This document shows, piece by piece, positions 42,783-50,580 of a stretch of DNA of 64,000 nucleotides. Source of the DNA: Leisingera sp. SS27 (GTDB lineage Bacteria > Pseudomonadota > Alphaproteobacteria > Rhodobacterales > Rhodobacteraceae); assembly GCF_028368855.1 (NCBI RefSeq), contig NZ_JAQNCY010000017.1, positions 1 through 64,000 on the forward strand, given 5' to 3'. The notes beneath the pieces were generated by a model. The model did not search any database and was not told where the DNA came from. It was given only the letters and a program-made list of their open reading frames with translations. The position numbers and the translations under genes were made by a program. Every line of letters begins with the position of its first letter. Positions within the stretch are counted from its first letter, which is position 1.

Positions 42783-44093
42783 ATGGCGATGAACCTGCTC
42801 TATTCCAATGACCGCAAGGGTGAATATCCTGACAGCTGGTATGCGGCCACCGCCGCGCCGCTGGAGCTATTTCCGGCGCTGGATGGCGATGCAAAGGCGG
42901 ACGTGTGCATCGTCGGCGGCGGCTATACGGGCCTGTCTGCTGCGCTGCATCTGGCGGAGGCCGGGATGTCCGTTGTGCTGCTGGAAGCGCAGCGGGTCGG
43001 TTTTGGCGCATCGGGCCGCAACGGCGGCCAGCTGGGCAGCGGCCAGAGGATGGAACAGGACGGGCTGGAAAAGCTGGTCGGTTTGGATGATGCCCGCAAG
43101 CTGTGGGAACTGGCCGAAGATGCCAAGGACCTGGTCAAGGATCTGGTGGCCCGCCACGGCATCGACTGCCATCTGAAGCCTGGCGTCGCGCATGCCTGTT
43201 TCTCCAAGGGCGAGACCGCGCACGAACACGCCTATGCCGAACATCTGCAAACCCGCTACGCTTATGATCAGATCGAGCTGCTGGACCGGGACGCGATGCA
43301 GGCGCTCTGCCCCTCGCCTGCCTACGCCGGTGGCTCCCTCGACATGGGCGCGGGCCATCTTCACCCGCTCGCCTATGTGCTTGGCCTTGCCCGCGCAGCC
43401 GCCGCTGCCGGGACCGTCATCCACGAGGGCAGCGAGGTTCTGGATGTCCAGGAAGGCAGCCAGCTGCGCATCCGCACCGCGGGCGGCACTGTGACAGCGG
43501 ATCACCTGATCCTGGCCTGCAATGGCTACCTCGGCGGGCTAAACGGCCAGGTCGCCGCGCGGGTGATGCCGATCAACAATTTCGTGGTGGCCACTGAACC
43601 GCTGGGCGATGACGCCGCCCGGGTGCTGACCCGTGACGTGGCCGTCGCCGACACCAAGTTTGTGGTCAACTACTTCCGCCTCAGCCATGACAAGCGGCTG
43701 CTGTTCGGCGGCGGCGAGAGCTATGGCTACCGCTTCCCCTCCGACATCCAGGCTACCGTGCGCAAGCCTATGGCCGAGATCTTCCCGCATCTGAAGGATG
43801 TGAAGATCGACTATGCCTGGGGCGGAACGCTGGGCATCACCATGAAGCGGATGCCGTACCTGGCTCGGCTGGCACCCAACGTGCTGACCGCCTCCGGCTA
43901 CTCCGGCCACGGTGTCGGCACTGCCACCCATGCGGGCCAGCTGATGGCGCAGGTCATTCAGGGCCAGGCCGAGGGGTTTGATACCCTGGCCCGCGTCCCC
44001 GCCCCGCGCTTCCCCGGCGGGCCGCGGATGCGCTCGCCACTGCTGGTGCTGGCGATGACCTGGTTTGCCATGCGCGACCGTCTGGGTGTCTAA
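42783..44093 (+). CDS. puuB: FAD-dependent amine oxidoreductase (PuuB-like)
   Basis: The 436-residue protein has a DAO-family FAD fold: VCIVGGGYTGLSAALHLAEAG near 40 (dinucleotide site), FGASGRNGGQLGSGQ near 75, and the closing YSGHGVGTATHAGQL near 375. In the Puu pathway the homologue oxidises gamma-glutamylputrescine to the aldehyde with release of ammonia and peroxide. I start at the ATG at 42783 because the longer frame has no support. It is the last pathway gene here; no aldehyde dehydrogenase (PuuC) follows. Confidence 0.88.
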   Translation: MAMNLLYSNDRKGEYPDSWYAATAAPLELFPALDGDAKADVCIVGGGYTGLSAALHLAEAGMSVVLLEAQRVGFGASGRNGGQLGSGQRMEQDGLEKLVGLDDARKLWELAEDAKDLVKDLVARHGIDCHLKPGVAHACFSKGETAHEHAYAEHLQTRYAYDQIELLDRDAMQALCPSPAYAGGSLDMGAGHLHPLAYVLGLARAAAAAGTVIHEGSEVLDVQEGSQLRIRTAGGTVTADHLILACNGYLGGLNGQVAARVMPINNFVVATEPLGDDAARVLTRDVAVADTKFVVNYFRLSHDKRLLFGGGESYGYRFPSDIQATVRKPMAEIFPHLKDVKIDYAWGGTLGITMKRMPYLARLAPNVLTASGYSGHGVGTATHAGQLMAQVIQGQAEGFDTLARVPAPRFPGGPRMRSPLLVLAMTWFAMRDRLGV

Positions 44094-44146
44094 GTAGTGG
44101 CCTGAGCCGGATTCCGCGCAACTCCGCAACAATTCTGTGAAATTTC

Positions 44147-44228
44147 GCCGGATGCTGGAGTTTCCTTCGTATCCGGCCTTGGAATCTCCACATTCCAGTT
44201 TTACATTTCCTGAAACAACAATTCAGGA
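44147..44228. promoter_or_regulatory. Three inverted repeats in the DegT gene leader
   Basis: GCCGGAT/ATCCGGC (44147-44153 with 44171-44177), TGGAAT/ATTCCA (44180-44185 with 44192-44197) and TCCTGAA/TTCAGGA (44208-44214 with 44222-44228) follow one another. The last ends 9 bases before the ATG. The first may end the upstream message; the others look like operator or leader structures. Confidence 0.5.
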
Positions 44229-44237
44229 TATTGAAAT

Positions 44238-45443
44238 ATGGCTCTGCCGCCCAACGTTCATGACGCTGAACCCATTCCCGCAGCCGCCCGCGACGCCATC
44301 GACGCCCTGATGCAATCGGGCGACCTGTTCCGCTACACCGCGTCGGAGAATGCGCCGGTCACGTTGCTGGAACAGGAATATGCAGAGCTTCTGGGCAGCA
44401 AATATGCACTGGCGGTGTCTTCCTGTTCGGCGGCTCTGTTCCTGTCGCTGAAGGCGCTTGGCCTGCCGCGGGACGCCCGCGTGCTAATCCCGGCCTTTAC
44501 TTTTGCCGCTGTGCCTTCCTCCGTCGTGCATGCCGATTGTGTGCCGGTGCTGTGCGAGGTGGCGGACAACTACCGTATCGACATGGCTGATTTCGAGGCC
44601 AAGCTGGACAGCGTGCAGGCGGTGATCATCAGCCATATGCGCGGCCATACCTCCGACATGGATGCGATTATGGCGCTGTGCGATGCCCGCGGCATCCCGG
44701 TGGTCGAGGACGCGGCCCATTCGCTTGGCACCACCTGGAACGGCAAGAACATCGGCACCATCGGCATGGTCGGCTGCTTCTCCTTCCAGTCCTACAAGAT
44801 GGTCAACGCCGGCGAAGGCGGCATCCTGATCACCGACGACGCCGACCTGATTGCCCGCGCCGTGATCATGTCCGGCGCTTATGAACATAACTGGAAAAAA
44901 CACAAAGGCCCGCACGGCGAAAACACCCCGGACCTGGAACAGGCCTTTGGCAAGTGGCAGAACCAGCTGCCGCTTTATAACCTGCGGATGAGCAACCTTT
45001 CCGCCGCTGTGATCCGCCCGCAGCTGCCGGAACTGGCGCGCCGGGTGCGCGACGGGCTGGCCAACCACGATTATGTTGCGGAGCGGCTGAACACCTCCTC
45101 CTTCTTCGACGTGCCCGCACCGCTTGGGCCGGAACGCCGCGCACCGGATTCGATCCAGTTCAACCTGACCGGCCTCACCGAGGCGCAGACCCGCGCCTTC
45201 GCCGCCGCGGCGGAAGCAAAGGGCGTCAAGGTGCAGGTCTTCGGCCTGTCCAGCGACAACGCCCGCGCCTTCTGGAACTGGCAGTTTCTGGGCGACCAGC
45301 CCGATCTGCCGCAGACCCGTGCCATGCTGATGAAAGCCTGTGACGTGCGCCTGCCCGTCCGTCTGACCCGGGCGGAGCTGGACGTGATTGCTGATATCCT
45401 GCTGGCGGCCGCAGAAGAGACCGCGGGCAAAGCTGCCGCCTGA
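44238..45443 (+). CDS. DegT/DnrJ/EryC1/StrS family aminotransferase
   Basis: The 401-residue PLP enzyme has the family motifs: SSCSAALFLSLKALG near 61, PAFTFAAVPS near 85, VVEDAAHSLG near 155 and the PLP lysine Lys187 in FQSYKMVNAGEGG. Members usually aminate keto-sugars, but no sugar-nucleotide genes adjoin it. Its position after the Puu-like genes suggests it could act on an amine-pathway product instead; that is a guess. A strong terminator follows. Confidence 0.88.
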   Translation: MALPPNVHDAEPIPAAARDAIDALMQSGDLFRYTASENAPVTLLEQEYAELLGSKYALAVSSCSAALFLSLKALGLPRDARVLIPAFTFAAVPSSVVHADCVPVLCEVADNYRIDMADFEAKLDSVQAVIISHMRGHTSDMDAIMALCDARGIPVVEDAAHSLGTTWNGKNIGTIGMVGCFSFQSYKMVNAGEGGILITDDADLIARAVIMSGAYEHNWKKHKGPHGENTPDLEQAFGKWQNQLPLYNLRMSNLSAAVIRPQLPELARRVRDGLANHDYVAERLNTSSFFDVPAPLGPERRAPDSIQFNLTGLTEAQTRAFAAAAEAKGVKVQVFGLSSDNARAFWNWQFLGDQPDLPQTRAMLMKACDVRLPVRLTRAELDVIADILLAAAEETAGKAAA

Positions 45444-45469
45444 GAACGAGAGTGCTTTAGCGAGTTCCC

Positions 45470-45496
45470 GCCCCGGCACACGTGCCGGGGCTTTTT
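45470..45496 (+). terminator. Intrinsic terminator of the DegT gene
   Basis: A perfect 10-bp GC stem (45470-45479 with 45482-45491) is followed by TTTTT. Confidence 0.92.
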
Positions 45497-45537
45497 CGCG
45501 ATTGCAATCCAGGCTTGTGCCCTCCACGGTGCCGCTC

Positions 45538-46059
45538 ATGAAAGGCCCATTGAAATTCAAACGGCGCCCGGCCACCGCGCTGGTGGCCATGGCAAACTCC
45601 TTGAGCATGGGGGATGCCGTCCCCGGGGGGGAGCTGCGCCAGATCATCACCGCAGTTGTGTCCGACCGCGCGGAACGCGCCGCACTGCTGGCGGCCATCC
45701 GAACCGCCAACGATCCGGACTGCGGTCTGGCTGTTGCAGACTTGCTGACTGCCTATGCCTCTGAGGCGGCGGAAGCTGAGGCCCAGGCCCGTGACGCCGA
45801 TCAGGTAATCGGCCAGTGGGCGCAGCGTCTGGCCGCCGGCGCACTGCTTGCAAGCTTTGGTGCAGCAATTGCCGGCACAGTGACCGGCGGGCTGGCCTTC
45901 GGCCTCACACTGCTGTCATTTTCGGGCTTTGTTTTCGCAACCGCCTCCCGCATCGGCGGGCGGGGAAAGATGCGACGCCGCGCGCAAGACCGGGACAGCG
46001 CCGACTCGCTGGCCCGCCATGTGCTGGAAGCAGGCAAACTGAAGAAGGAGGGGAAGTGA
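45538..46059 (+). CDS. Hypothetical membrane-associated protein
   Basis: The 173-residue product is not recognised. It starts MKGPLKFKRRPATAL, has an alanine-rich helical segment rich in E and D (residues about 35-95), one hydrophobic hairpin or pair of helices (LAAGALLASFGAAIAGTVTG, then LAFGLTLLSFSGFVFATAS) and a basic tail. I chose the ATG at 45538, after the terminator of the previous gene; a longer frame would run through that hairpin. It is followed by a small membrane protein, likely in one unit. Confidence 0.55.
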   Translation: MKGPLKFKRRPATALVAMANSLSMGDAVPGGELRQIITAVVSDRAERAALLAAIRTANDPDCGLAVADLLTAYASEAAEAEAQARDADQVIGQWAQRLAAGALLASFGAAIAGTVTGGLAFGLTLLSFSGFVFATASRIGGRGKMRRRAQDRDSADSLARHVLEAGKLKKEGK

Positions 46060-46112
46060 TATGGAATTTTCAGCTTTCTTCCCCTATATTGGCAGTGCAA
46101 CCGGAGAAACGC

Positions 46113-46307
46113 ATGTTTGAAGCCATGGGACTTGAGACTGTCATCGTCAGCACGATCATCGGCGCCTGCGCCCTGTCTTTTGGCGCCAGTGCCTATCTTT
46201 TCATGCGTGCGCGTCCGCAGCCAGCGGCAAAAGATCTGGACAAGATCGTGAAGAACGCCCCCTATCACCGCCTGCACAATGTGCTGAAGGTAGAGGCAGG
46301 CTCCTGA
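46113..46307 (+). CDS. Small single-helix membrane protein
   Basis: The 64-residue product starts MFEAMGLETVIVSTIIGACA, crosses the membrane once (about residues 8-30) and has a polar tail ending NVLKVEAGS. GGAGAAACGC precedes the ATG, a good ribosome site. No family is recognised. It begins 53 bases after the previous gene and may share its transcript. Confidence 0.55.
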   Translation: MFEAMGLETVIVSTIIGACALSFGASAYLFMRARPQPAAKDLDKIVKNAPYHRLHNVLKVEAGS

Positions 46308-46334
46308 TCCGCACCCGTAAGTAACCGCGCATCA

Positions 46335-46364
46335 AAAAGCCCCCGCCGAACCGGACAGGGGCTT
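46335..46364 (-). terminator. Terminator of phaR
   Basis: On the minus strand AAGCCCC pairs with GGGGCTT (46358-46364 with 46338-46344) and runs into TTTTTG, 38 bases after the phaR stop. Confidence 0.72.
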
Positions 46365-46401
46365 GTCTGAAACTTTGGATCTCAGCGCCGGGCGCTGCGC
46401 G

Positions 46402-46956
46402 TCATTTCATCTTCGACAGTTTTTCCTGCAGCGCTGCCAGCTGTTTCTTGATGTCATCCAGATCTTCGCCACTGCTGTCGGATTTTTCTTCCTCAGCACC
46501 GCCAGTCCAGCCCGCAGCACCGAAACCGCCGGTCATCGCCTTCAGGAATGCCTCCTGCTGCGCCTTCATCGCTTCGAACCCCGGCATCTGTGCCATCGGA
46601 TTCATTGCATTCATGTTTTCCATCATCTTCGACTGGCTTTCGCGCAGCATGTCAAATGACGTCTGCAGGAACTGCGGCATCACCCCGCCGCCCGGCACCA
46701 TGTAGCTGCGCACCAGATCGTTCAGCACATTGACAGGCAGCACGTTCTCACCGCGGCTCTCATGCTCCGCAATGATCTGCAGCAGGTACTGACGGGTCAG
46801 GTCGTCGCCGGTCTTCAGGTCGACGATCTGCACCTCGCGGCCTTCCCGGATGAACCCCGCGATATCTTCCAGCGTAACATAATCGCTGGTCTCGGTGTTA
46901 TAGAGCCGCCGGCTCGCATACCGTTTGATCAGCAAGGGTTTGTCCTGATCTGCCAT
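46402..46956 (-). CDS. phaR: Polyhydroxyalkanoate synthesis repressor PhaR
   Basis: PhaR senses polyhydroxyalkanoate granules and represses phasin and its own gene when no polymer is present. The 184-residue protein has the PHB/PHA accumulation regulator DNA-binding domain (LLIKRYASRRLYNTETSDYV and VTLEDIAGFIREG, residues 8-40). The PHB-binding part around 65-125 contains LVRSYMVPGGGVMPQFLQ, and a coiled-coil tail (LDDIKKQLAALQEKLSKMK) follows. It lies about 3 kb from phaP, with two unrelated plus-strand genes between. Confidence 0.93.
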   Translation of the reverse strand: MADQDKPLLIKRYASRRLYNTETSDYVTLEDIAGFIREGREVQIVDLKTGDDLTRQYLLQIIAEHESRGENVLPVNVLNDLVRSYMVPGGGVMPQFLQTSFDMLRESQSKMMENMNAMNPMAQMPGFEAMKAQQEAFLKAMTGGFGAAGWTGGAEEEKSDSSGEDLDDIKKQLAALQEKLSKMK

Positions 46957-47152
46957 GTGTTCCCTCCCCGGTCATGACGCATTGCAGCGAAGCCTATGCC
47001 AGCGCAGAACAAAAGGGAAGCCTTGGCGTGTTTTCCGCAACAATTGTTCTGTACACCCTTGCAGCATCTGCATCAAAAGCCGCTTGACCTGAACCGGGCT
47101 TGAGCTTTTACCAGTACCCCCGCAACAGGTTTTTGAGCGGGAGCACACAGCT

Positions 47153-48022
47153 ATGAACATCCTGATCCTTGGCAGCACCGGTTCCATCGGCACTGCCGTC
47201 ACACGGGAATTGGTCCGCCACGGCCACACTGTCACCGGCCTCAGCCGGTCCGAGGTCTCGGACCGGAAACTGGAGACCCTGGGTGCCCGCCCCCTGCGGG
47301 GCGATCTGCGCAGTCCCGGCGCCTGGGTGCGCGAAGCGGCCCTTACGGATGGCCTGATCCAGCTGGCCGCAACTTTTGAAGATGACATGGCTGAGGCCGA
47401 TACCGCAGCCATCAACGCAATCCTGCGGCAAGCCGCCCTGCGCCCGCAGCCGCTGCGGATGATCTACACCGGCGGATGCTGGCTCTATGGCGCCACTGGC
47501 AGCCGCGTTGCCGATGAGACCAGCCCGATGCGGCCGATCAAGCCGTTTGCCTGGATGCTACAGAACGCCCGCACGGTGCTGGACGCCCGGGGCGTCTCGG
47601 CGGCGGTGATCCACCCGGCATTGGTCTATCACGAAGACGGCGGCGCCTTCTCCCGCTATTTGGAGGCTGCCAGCGAAGCCAAACCGTTCGAGATCTGGGG
47701 TAGCATCTCCACCCGCTGGCCGCTGATCCAGCGCGAGGATCTGGCCCGTGCCTACCGGCTGCTGCTGGAAGACACGAACCTCACCGGCCACTTCAACGCC
47801 AGCGCCCAGGATGGCGTGCCGGTGGCTGAGATCACCCGCGAGATCGCCCGCCGCCGCAGCCATGACGGCGGCTACGTGGTGCGCAGCCTGAAACATGTGC
47901 TGATCAAATACGGCGACTGGGCCGAAGGCCCCACGCTGGACCAGCAGATGGGCTCCGGCAAGCTGCGCAATCTAACCGGCTGGCGACCGCAATTCGGCAG
48001 CTTCCGTGATGCGCAGTTTTAA
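47153..48022 (+). CDS. NAD-dependent epimerase/dehydratase family protein
   Basis: The 289-residue product is an extended short-chain dehydrogenase-like protein with a Rossmann start ILILGSTGSIGTAV near residue 3. TGGCWLYGATGS near 108 lies where the family active site is, but the classical YxxxK is not obvious: WMLQNART follows at the place of the lysine. It may therefore be an NmrA-like or atypical member without dehydrogenase chemistry. AGCACACAGC precedes the ATG. It lies between phaR and the cyclase gene on the opposite strand to the pha genes. Confidence 0.78.
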   Translation: MNILILGSTGSIGTAVTRELVRHGHTVTGLSRSEVSDRKLETLGARPLRGDLRSPGAWVREAALTDGLIQLAATFEDDMAEADTAAINAILRQAALRPQPLRMIYTGGCWLYGATGSRVADETSPMRPIKPFAWMLQNARTVLDARGVSAAVIHPALVYHEDGGAFSRYLEAASEAKPFEIWGSISTRWPLIQREDLARAYRLLLEDTNLTGHFNASAQDGVPVAEITREIARRRSHDGGYVVRSLKHVLIKYGDWAEGPTLDQQMGSGKLRNLTGWRPQFGSFRDAQF

Positions 48023-48095
48023 AACCCGTGCAGAACCCCTTGAACAAAGTATCATATTTTTTGCATCTAAATTTTCGAAAAGACTCTCAATATGA

Positions 48096-48101
48096 TATAA
48101 T
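48096..48101 (+). promoter_or_regulatory. Candidate -10 element (TATAAT) for the cyclase gene
   Basis: A consensus TATAAT sits in an AT-rich stretch 36 bases before the cyclase start. A palindrome TTTTCGAAAA (48072-48081) overlaps the -35 position; the -35 itself is weak. Confidence 0.45.
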
Positions 48102-48137
48102 AGTCATCAGGTCTTTGAGTCTGTGGTGGCAGGGAAT

Positions 48138-49886
48138 ATGGCTGACCAAGGGGACAGACAGAGACAAGCTGCCATTCTGATCGCTGACGTGGCCGGGTTT
48201 TCCGCGATGGTGGAAACCGGGGAAACCAAGGCCGTTGCGGCCGTGCGCAAACTGGCGGACGAGATCATCGTGCCCGCAGCGCGTCAGTATTCAGGCCAGC
48301 TTGTCAAAACACTGGGGGACGGGTTCCTGCTGGAATTCCCCTCCTCCCTTCAGGCTGTGAAAGCCGCCTTGCTGATAGCCCGAAAAGCTACAGGCCGGGC
48401 CGCCAGCCTTGGCCACATGCGTCTGGCACTGCGCATGGGGATCCACTCTGGGAATGTGATCTCATCCGGAGACGATCTGTTTGGCAACTGCGTCAACATC
48501 GCAGCAAGGCTCGAAAGCCTTGCCGGGCCCGGTGAAATCTGTGTCTCCGGCACCGTGCAGGAGCAGGTCCGCGGGCGGATCAATGCAGCCTTTGATGACC
48601 TGGGCCTTCAGGTTATCCGCAACATCTCCGATCCCGTGCGGATCTTCCGTATTGCTGAAAACACCATGCCGCAACTGGAGCCAGAAGGCCCAGCCTATGA
48701 AATATCGGTCGCGGTGCTGCCGTTTGACACCAAGCCCGCCGCTGCGGACGGCTCAGTCTCCCTAGCGGAATCGCTCACTGAAGACATCACAATCGGCCTC
48801 TCCCGCTTTCGCGAACTGCGCGTAATCTCCCGGACAACAGTGCTGCGCTATGCCAGCAGAGCCACTGAGACCTCTCTCGCTGCAGTCGAGCTGGGAGTGC
48901 GTTACCTTGCCGAAGGCATGGTACGGCAGTTGCCTGGGAAACTGAGAGTGGCGGTCTCACTGGCGGATGGGATCAGTGGCACGACGCTGCTGAGCGAACA
49001 ATACCATCTGGAGGCCGGCACCGGTATTGCTCAGCAGGATGCCCTGACCCGGCAGATCACGCAGACGCTGGCAGGACAGCTGCAAGCCACCGCAAAACGG
49101 AAATCGGCCGCGCTTGCGGCAAACGAAACCCCAATGACCGCCAGGGATCTTGTGCTGAAGGCAAAGGCGCTGATCCTGGATACCCGCGACGCGCTGCTGC
49201 AGTGCCGCGGCCTGTACCAGCAGGCCAGCGGCGCCGACCCCGGCAATGCCGCGGCCTGTTCCGGCCTCGCGCTGACTTATCTGGTGGAATGGATGAGCGG
49301 CTGGGGCAAGTCGCCTGCCGAAACCCTGGACCGGGCCTTCCCGCTGTTGCGCCGCGCCGCCCGGATTGACCCCCTGGACAGCGTGGTGCAGCGCCGCCTG
49401 GCCGTCATGCACCTGTTCAAGGGCGAATTTTCCCTGGCGGAAGATCATTTCCAGCGCGCTCTGGCGCTTAACCCGAATGATACCGACGCCATGGCCTTTC
49501 GCGGCCTCGCCATGGTCTATGAGGGCAAGCCGGAAAAAGCGCTTGCCGAGCTTGAGGAGGCCACCGCAAGCAACCCGTTCCATCCAACCTATTTCCATTG
49601 GTTCAAGGGACTGGCGCTGTACATGTGCCGGGAATATGAGCCCGGCATCTCAGAAGTCCACAAGGCCGTCGGGCTGTTTCCGGGCTTCCCGGCACCACGC
49701 CGCCACCTGGCGGCCTGCTACGGCCAGCTGGGCGACAAGGAATCTGCGGCTCAGGAATGCATCAATATCCTGCAGCTGGAGCCCGGTTTCTCCGTCAGCC
49801 GCATTCGCGAGACACTGCCCTTTGCCAGAACGGAAGATCTGGACCATTACTGCGACGGGCTGCGCCGTGCCGGGCTGCCCGAGTGA
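48138..49886 (+). CDS. Class III adenylate/guanylate cyclase with TolB-like and TPR domains
   Basis: The 582-residue protein begins with a class III cyclase domain (about 8-170). Metal aspartates are Asp17 in LIADVAGFS and Asp61 in LGDGFLLEF, and the transition-state pair is in NCVNIAARLE. A TolB N-terminal-like domain (VAVLPFDTKPAA to RFRELRVISRTTVLRYASR) follows, then TPR repeats to the end. It probably makes cyclic AMP and is regulated by its C-terminal parts; whether it is active needs an assay. There is no membrane segment. I start at the ATG at 48138, which has AGGG before it. Confidence 0.88.
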   Translation: MADQGDRQRQAAILIADVAGFSAMVETGETKAVAAVRKLADEIIVPAARQYSGQLVKTLGDGFLLEFPSSLQAVKAALLIARKATGRAASLGHMRLALRMGIHSGNVISSGDDLFGNCVNIAARLESLAGPGEICVSGTVQEQVRGRINAAFDDLGLQVIRNISDPVRIFRIAENTMPQLEPEGPAYEISVAVLPFDTKPAAADGSVSLAESLTEDITIGLSRFRELRVISRTTVLRYASRATETSLAAVELGVRYLAEGMVRQLPGKLRVAVSLADGISGTTLLSEQYHLEAGTGIAQQDALTRQITQTLAGQLQATAKRKSAALAANETPMTARDLVLKAKALILDTRDALLQCRGLYQQASGADPGNAAACSGLALTYLVEWMSGWGKSPAETLDRAFPLLRRAARIDPLDSVVQRRLAVMHLFKGEFSLAEDHFQRALALNPNDTDAMAFRGLAMVYEGKPEKALAELEEATASNPFHPTYFHWFKGLALYMCREYEPGISEVHKAVGLFPGFPAPRRHLAACYGQLGDKESAAQECINILQLEPGFSVSRIRETLPFARTEDLDHYCDGLRRAGLPE

Positions 49887-49916
49887 GAGATGAAGTCTGA
49901 GTGATCCCTGAAATGC

Positions 49917-49948
49917 AAAAGGACAGGCCTTGCGGCCTGCCCTTCTTC
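49917..49948. terminator. Terminator between cyclase and phaP
   Basis: GGACAGGCC (49921-49929) pairs with GGCCTGCCC (49934-49942) with one wobble around TTGC. An A-run on the left gives Ts for phaP on the minus strand, and TTCTT on the right serves the cyclase gene. Confidence 0.75.
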
Positions 49949-49998
49949 ACGGTCCGGCACCCTCAGGGAGGAGAGCGAGGGCCGGATCGTGGTCGTTC

Positions 49999-50448
49999 TT
50001 ACTTGGCTGCTGCCGAAGCTTTCTTCGCTGCGGTGGTCACCTCTTCGGTGGCCTTTTTCACGGCAGCGGTTGCTTCTTCGGTTGCGTCTTTGCCAGCAGC
50101 CATCAGCAGCTCAACGGTGTCCATCTGGACTTTCTTGGCGATCTCGGCAAATGCAGCCATGTTCTCGGCAGCCACTTCAGCGGAAGCGGAAGCGAAGTCG
50201 GTGGCGGCTTTGGCGTAATCGGCCGGCTCTGCCTTGACTTTGGAAACGTCGCCCAGCTTGGCGATGGTTTCTTTGGTCCACTTGCTGGAGATCTCGGCGG
50301 ATTTGCCGGCTGCGTCCAGTGCAACAGCGGACAGCTTCTCGTTCAGAGCTGCGGTGTTCTTGAATGCGTCTTCCATCGCTTTGGTGTCGACCGGGAAGGC
50401 GCCCATGAAGTCTTTCATCATCGCGGTGAAGTCTTGGGTCTTTGCCAT
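49999..50448 (-). CDS. phaP: Phasin family protein
   Basis: Phasins coat polyhydroxyalkanoate granules. This 149-residue product is almost all helix, begins MAKTQDFTAMMKDFMGAFPV and has the alanine- and lysine-rich ending of phasins (AVKKATEEVTTAAKKASAAAK). It is shorter than many phasins but normal for the group. It is the last gene of the phaC-phaP direction and has a CTGC-N3-GCAG site about 100 bases before its start, the pattern bound by PhaR in relatives. Confidence 0.9.
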   Translation of the reverse strand: MAKTQDFTAMMKDFMGAFPVDTKAMEDAFKNTAALNEKLSAVALDAAGKSAEISSKWTKETIAKLGDVSKVKAEPADYAKAATDFASASAEVAAENMAAFAEIAKKVQMDTVELLMAAGKDATEEATAAVKKATEEVTTAAKKASAAAK

Positions 50449-50544
50449 AGTTCTAATTCCTCAGAAAGCTGCAGCAGGACCATCCTGCGCTCTTAGCATG
50501 GGGGGAATATGCGTGCCGCACTGCAGCATTTCAAGATGTTTTTG

Positions 50545-50555
50545 CTGCAGTGCAG
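50545..50555. promoter_or_regulatory. PhaR-type operator before phaP
   Basis: CTGCAGTGCAG fits the CTGC-N3-GCAG PhaR recognition pattern known from Rhodobacter. It lies between phaC and phaP, 97 bases before the phaP start, with further CTGCAGCA copies nearby. Confidence 0.65.
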
Positions 50556-50580
50556 AAAAAAATTTACTGCACCCGCAAAA

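Noticed and set aside
41320-43011. Minus-strand frame over the second GS-like gene and the oxidoreductase start
   Set aside because: Antisense shadow of genes with strong motif support.
46061-46120. A 19-codon frame starting MEFSAFFPYIG
   Set aside because: Very short, overlaps the ribosome site and start of the 64-residue protein, and has no conserved feature I can point to.
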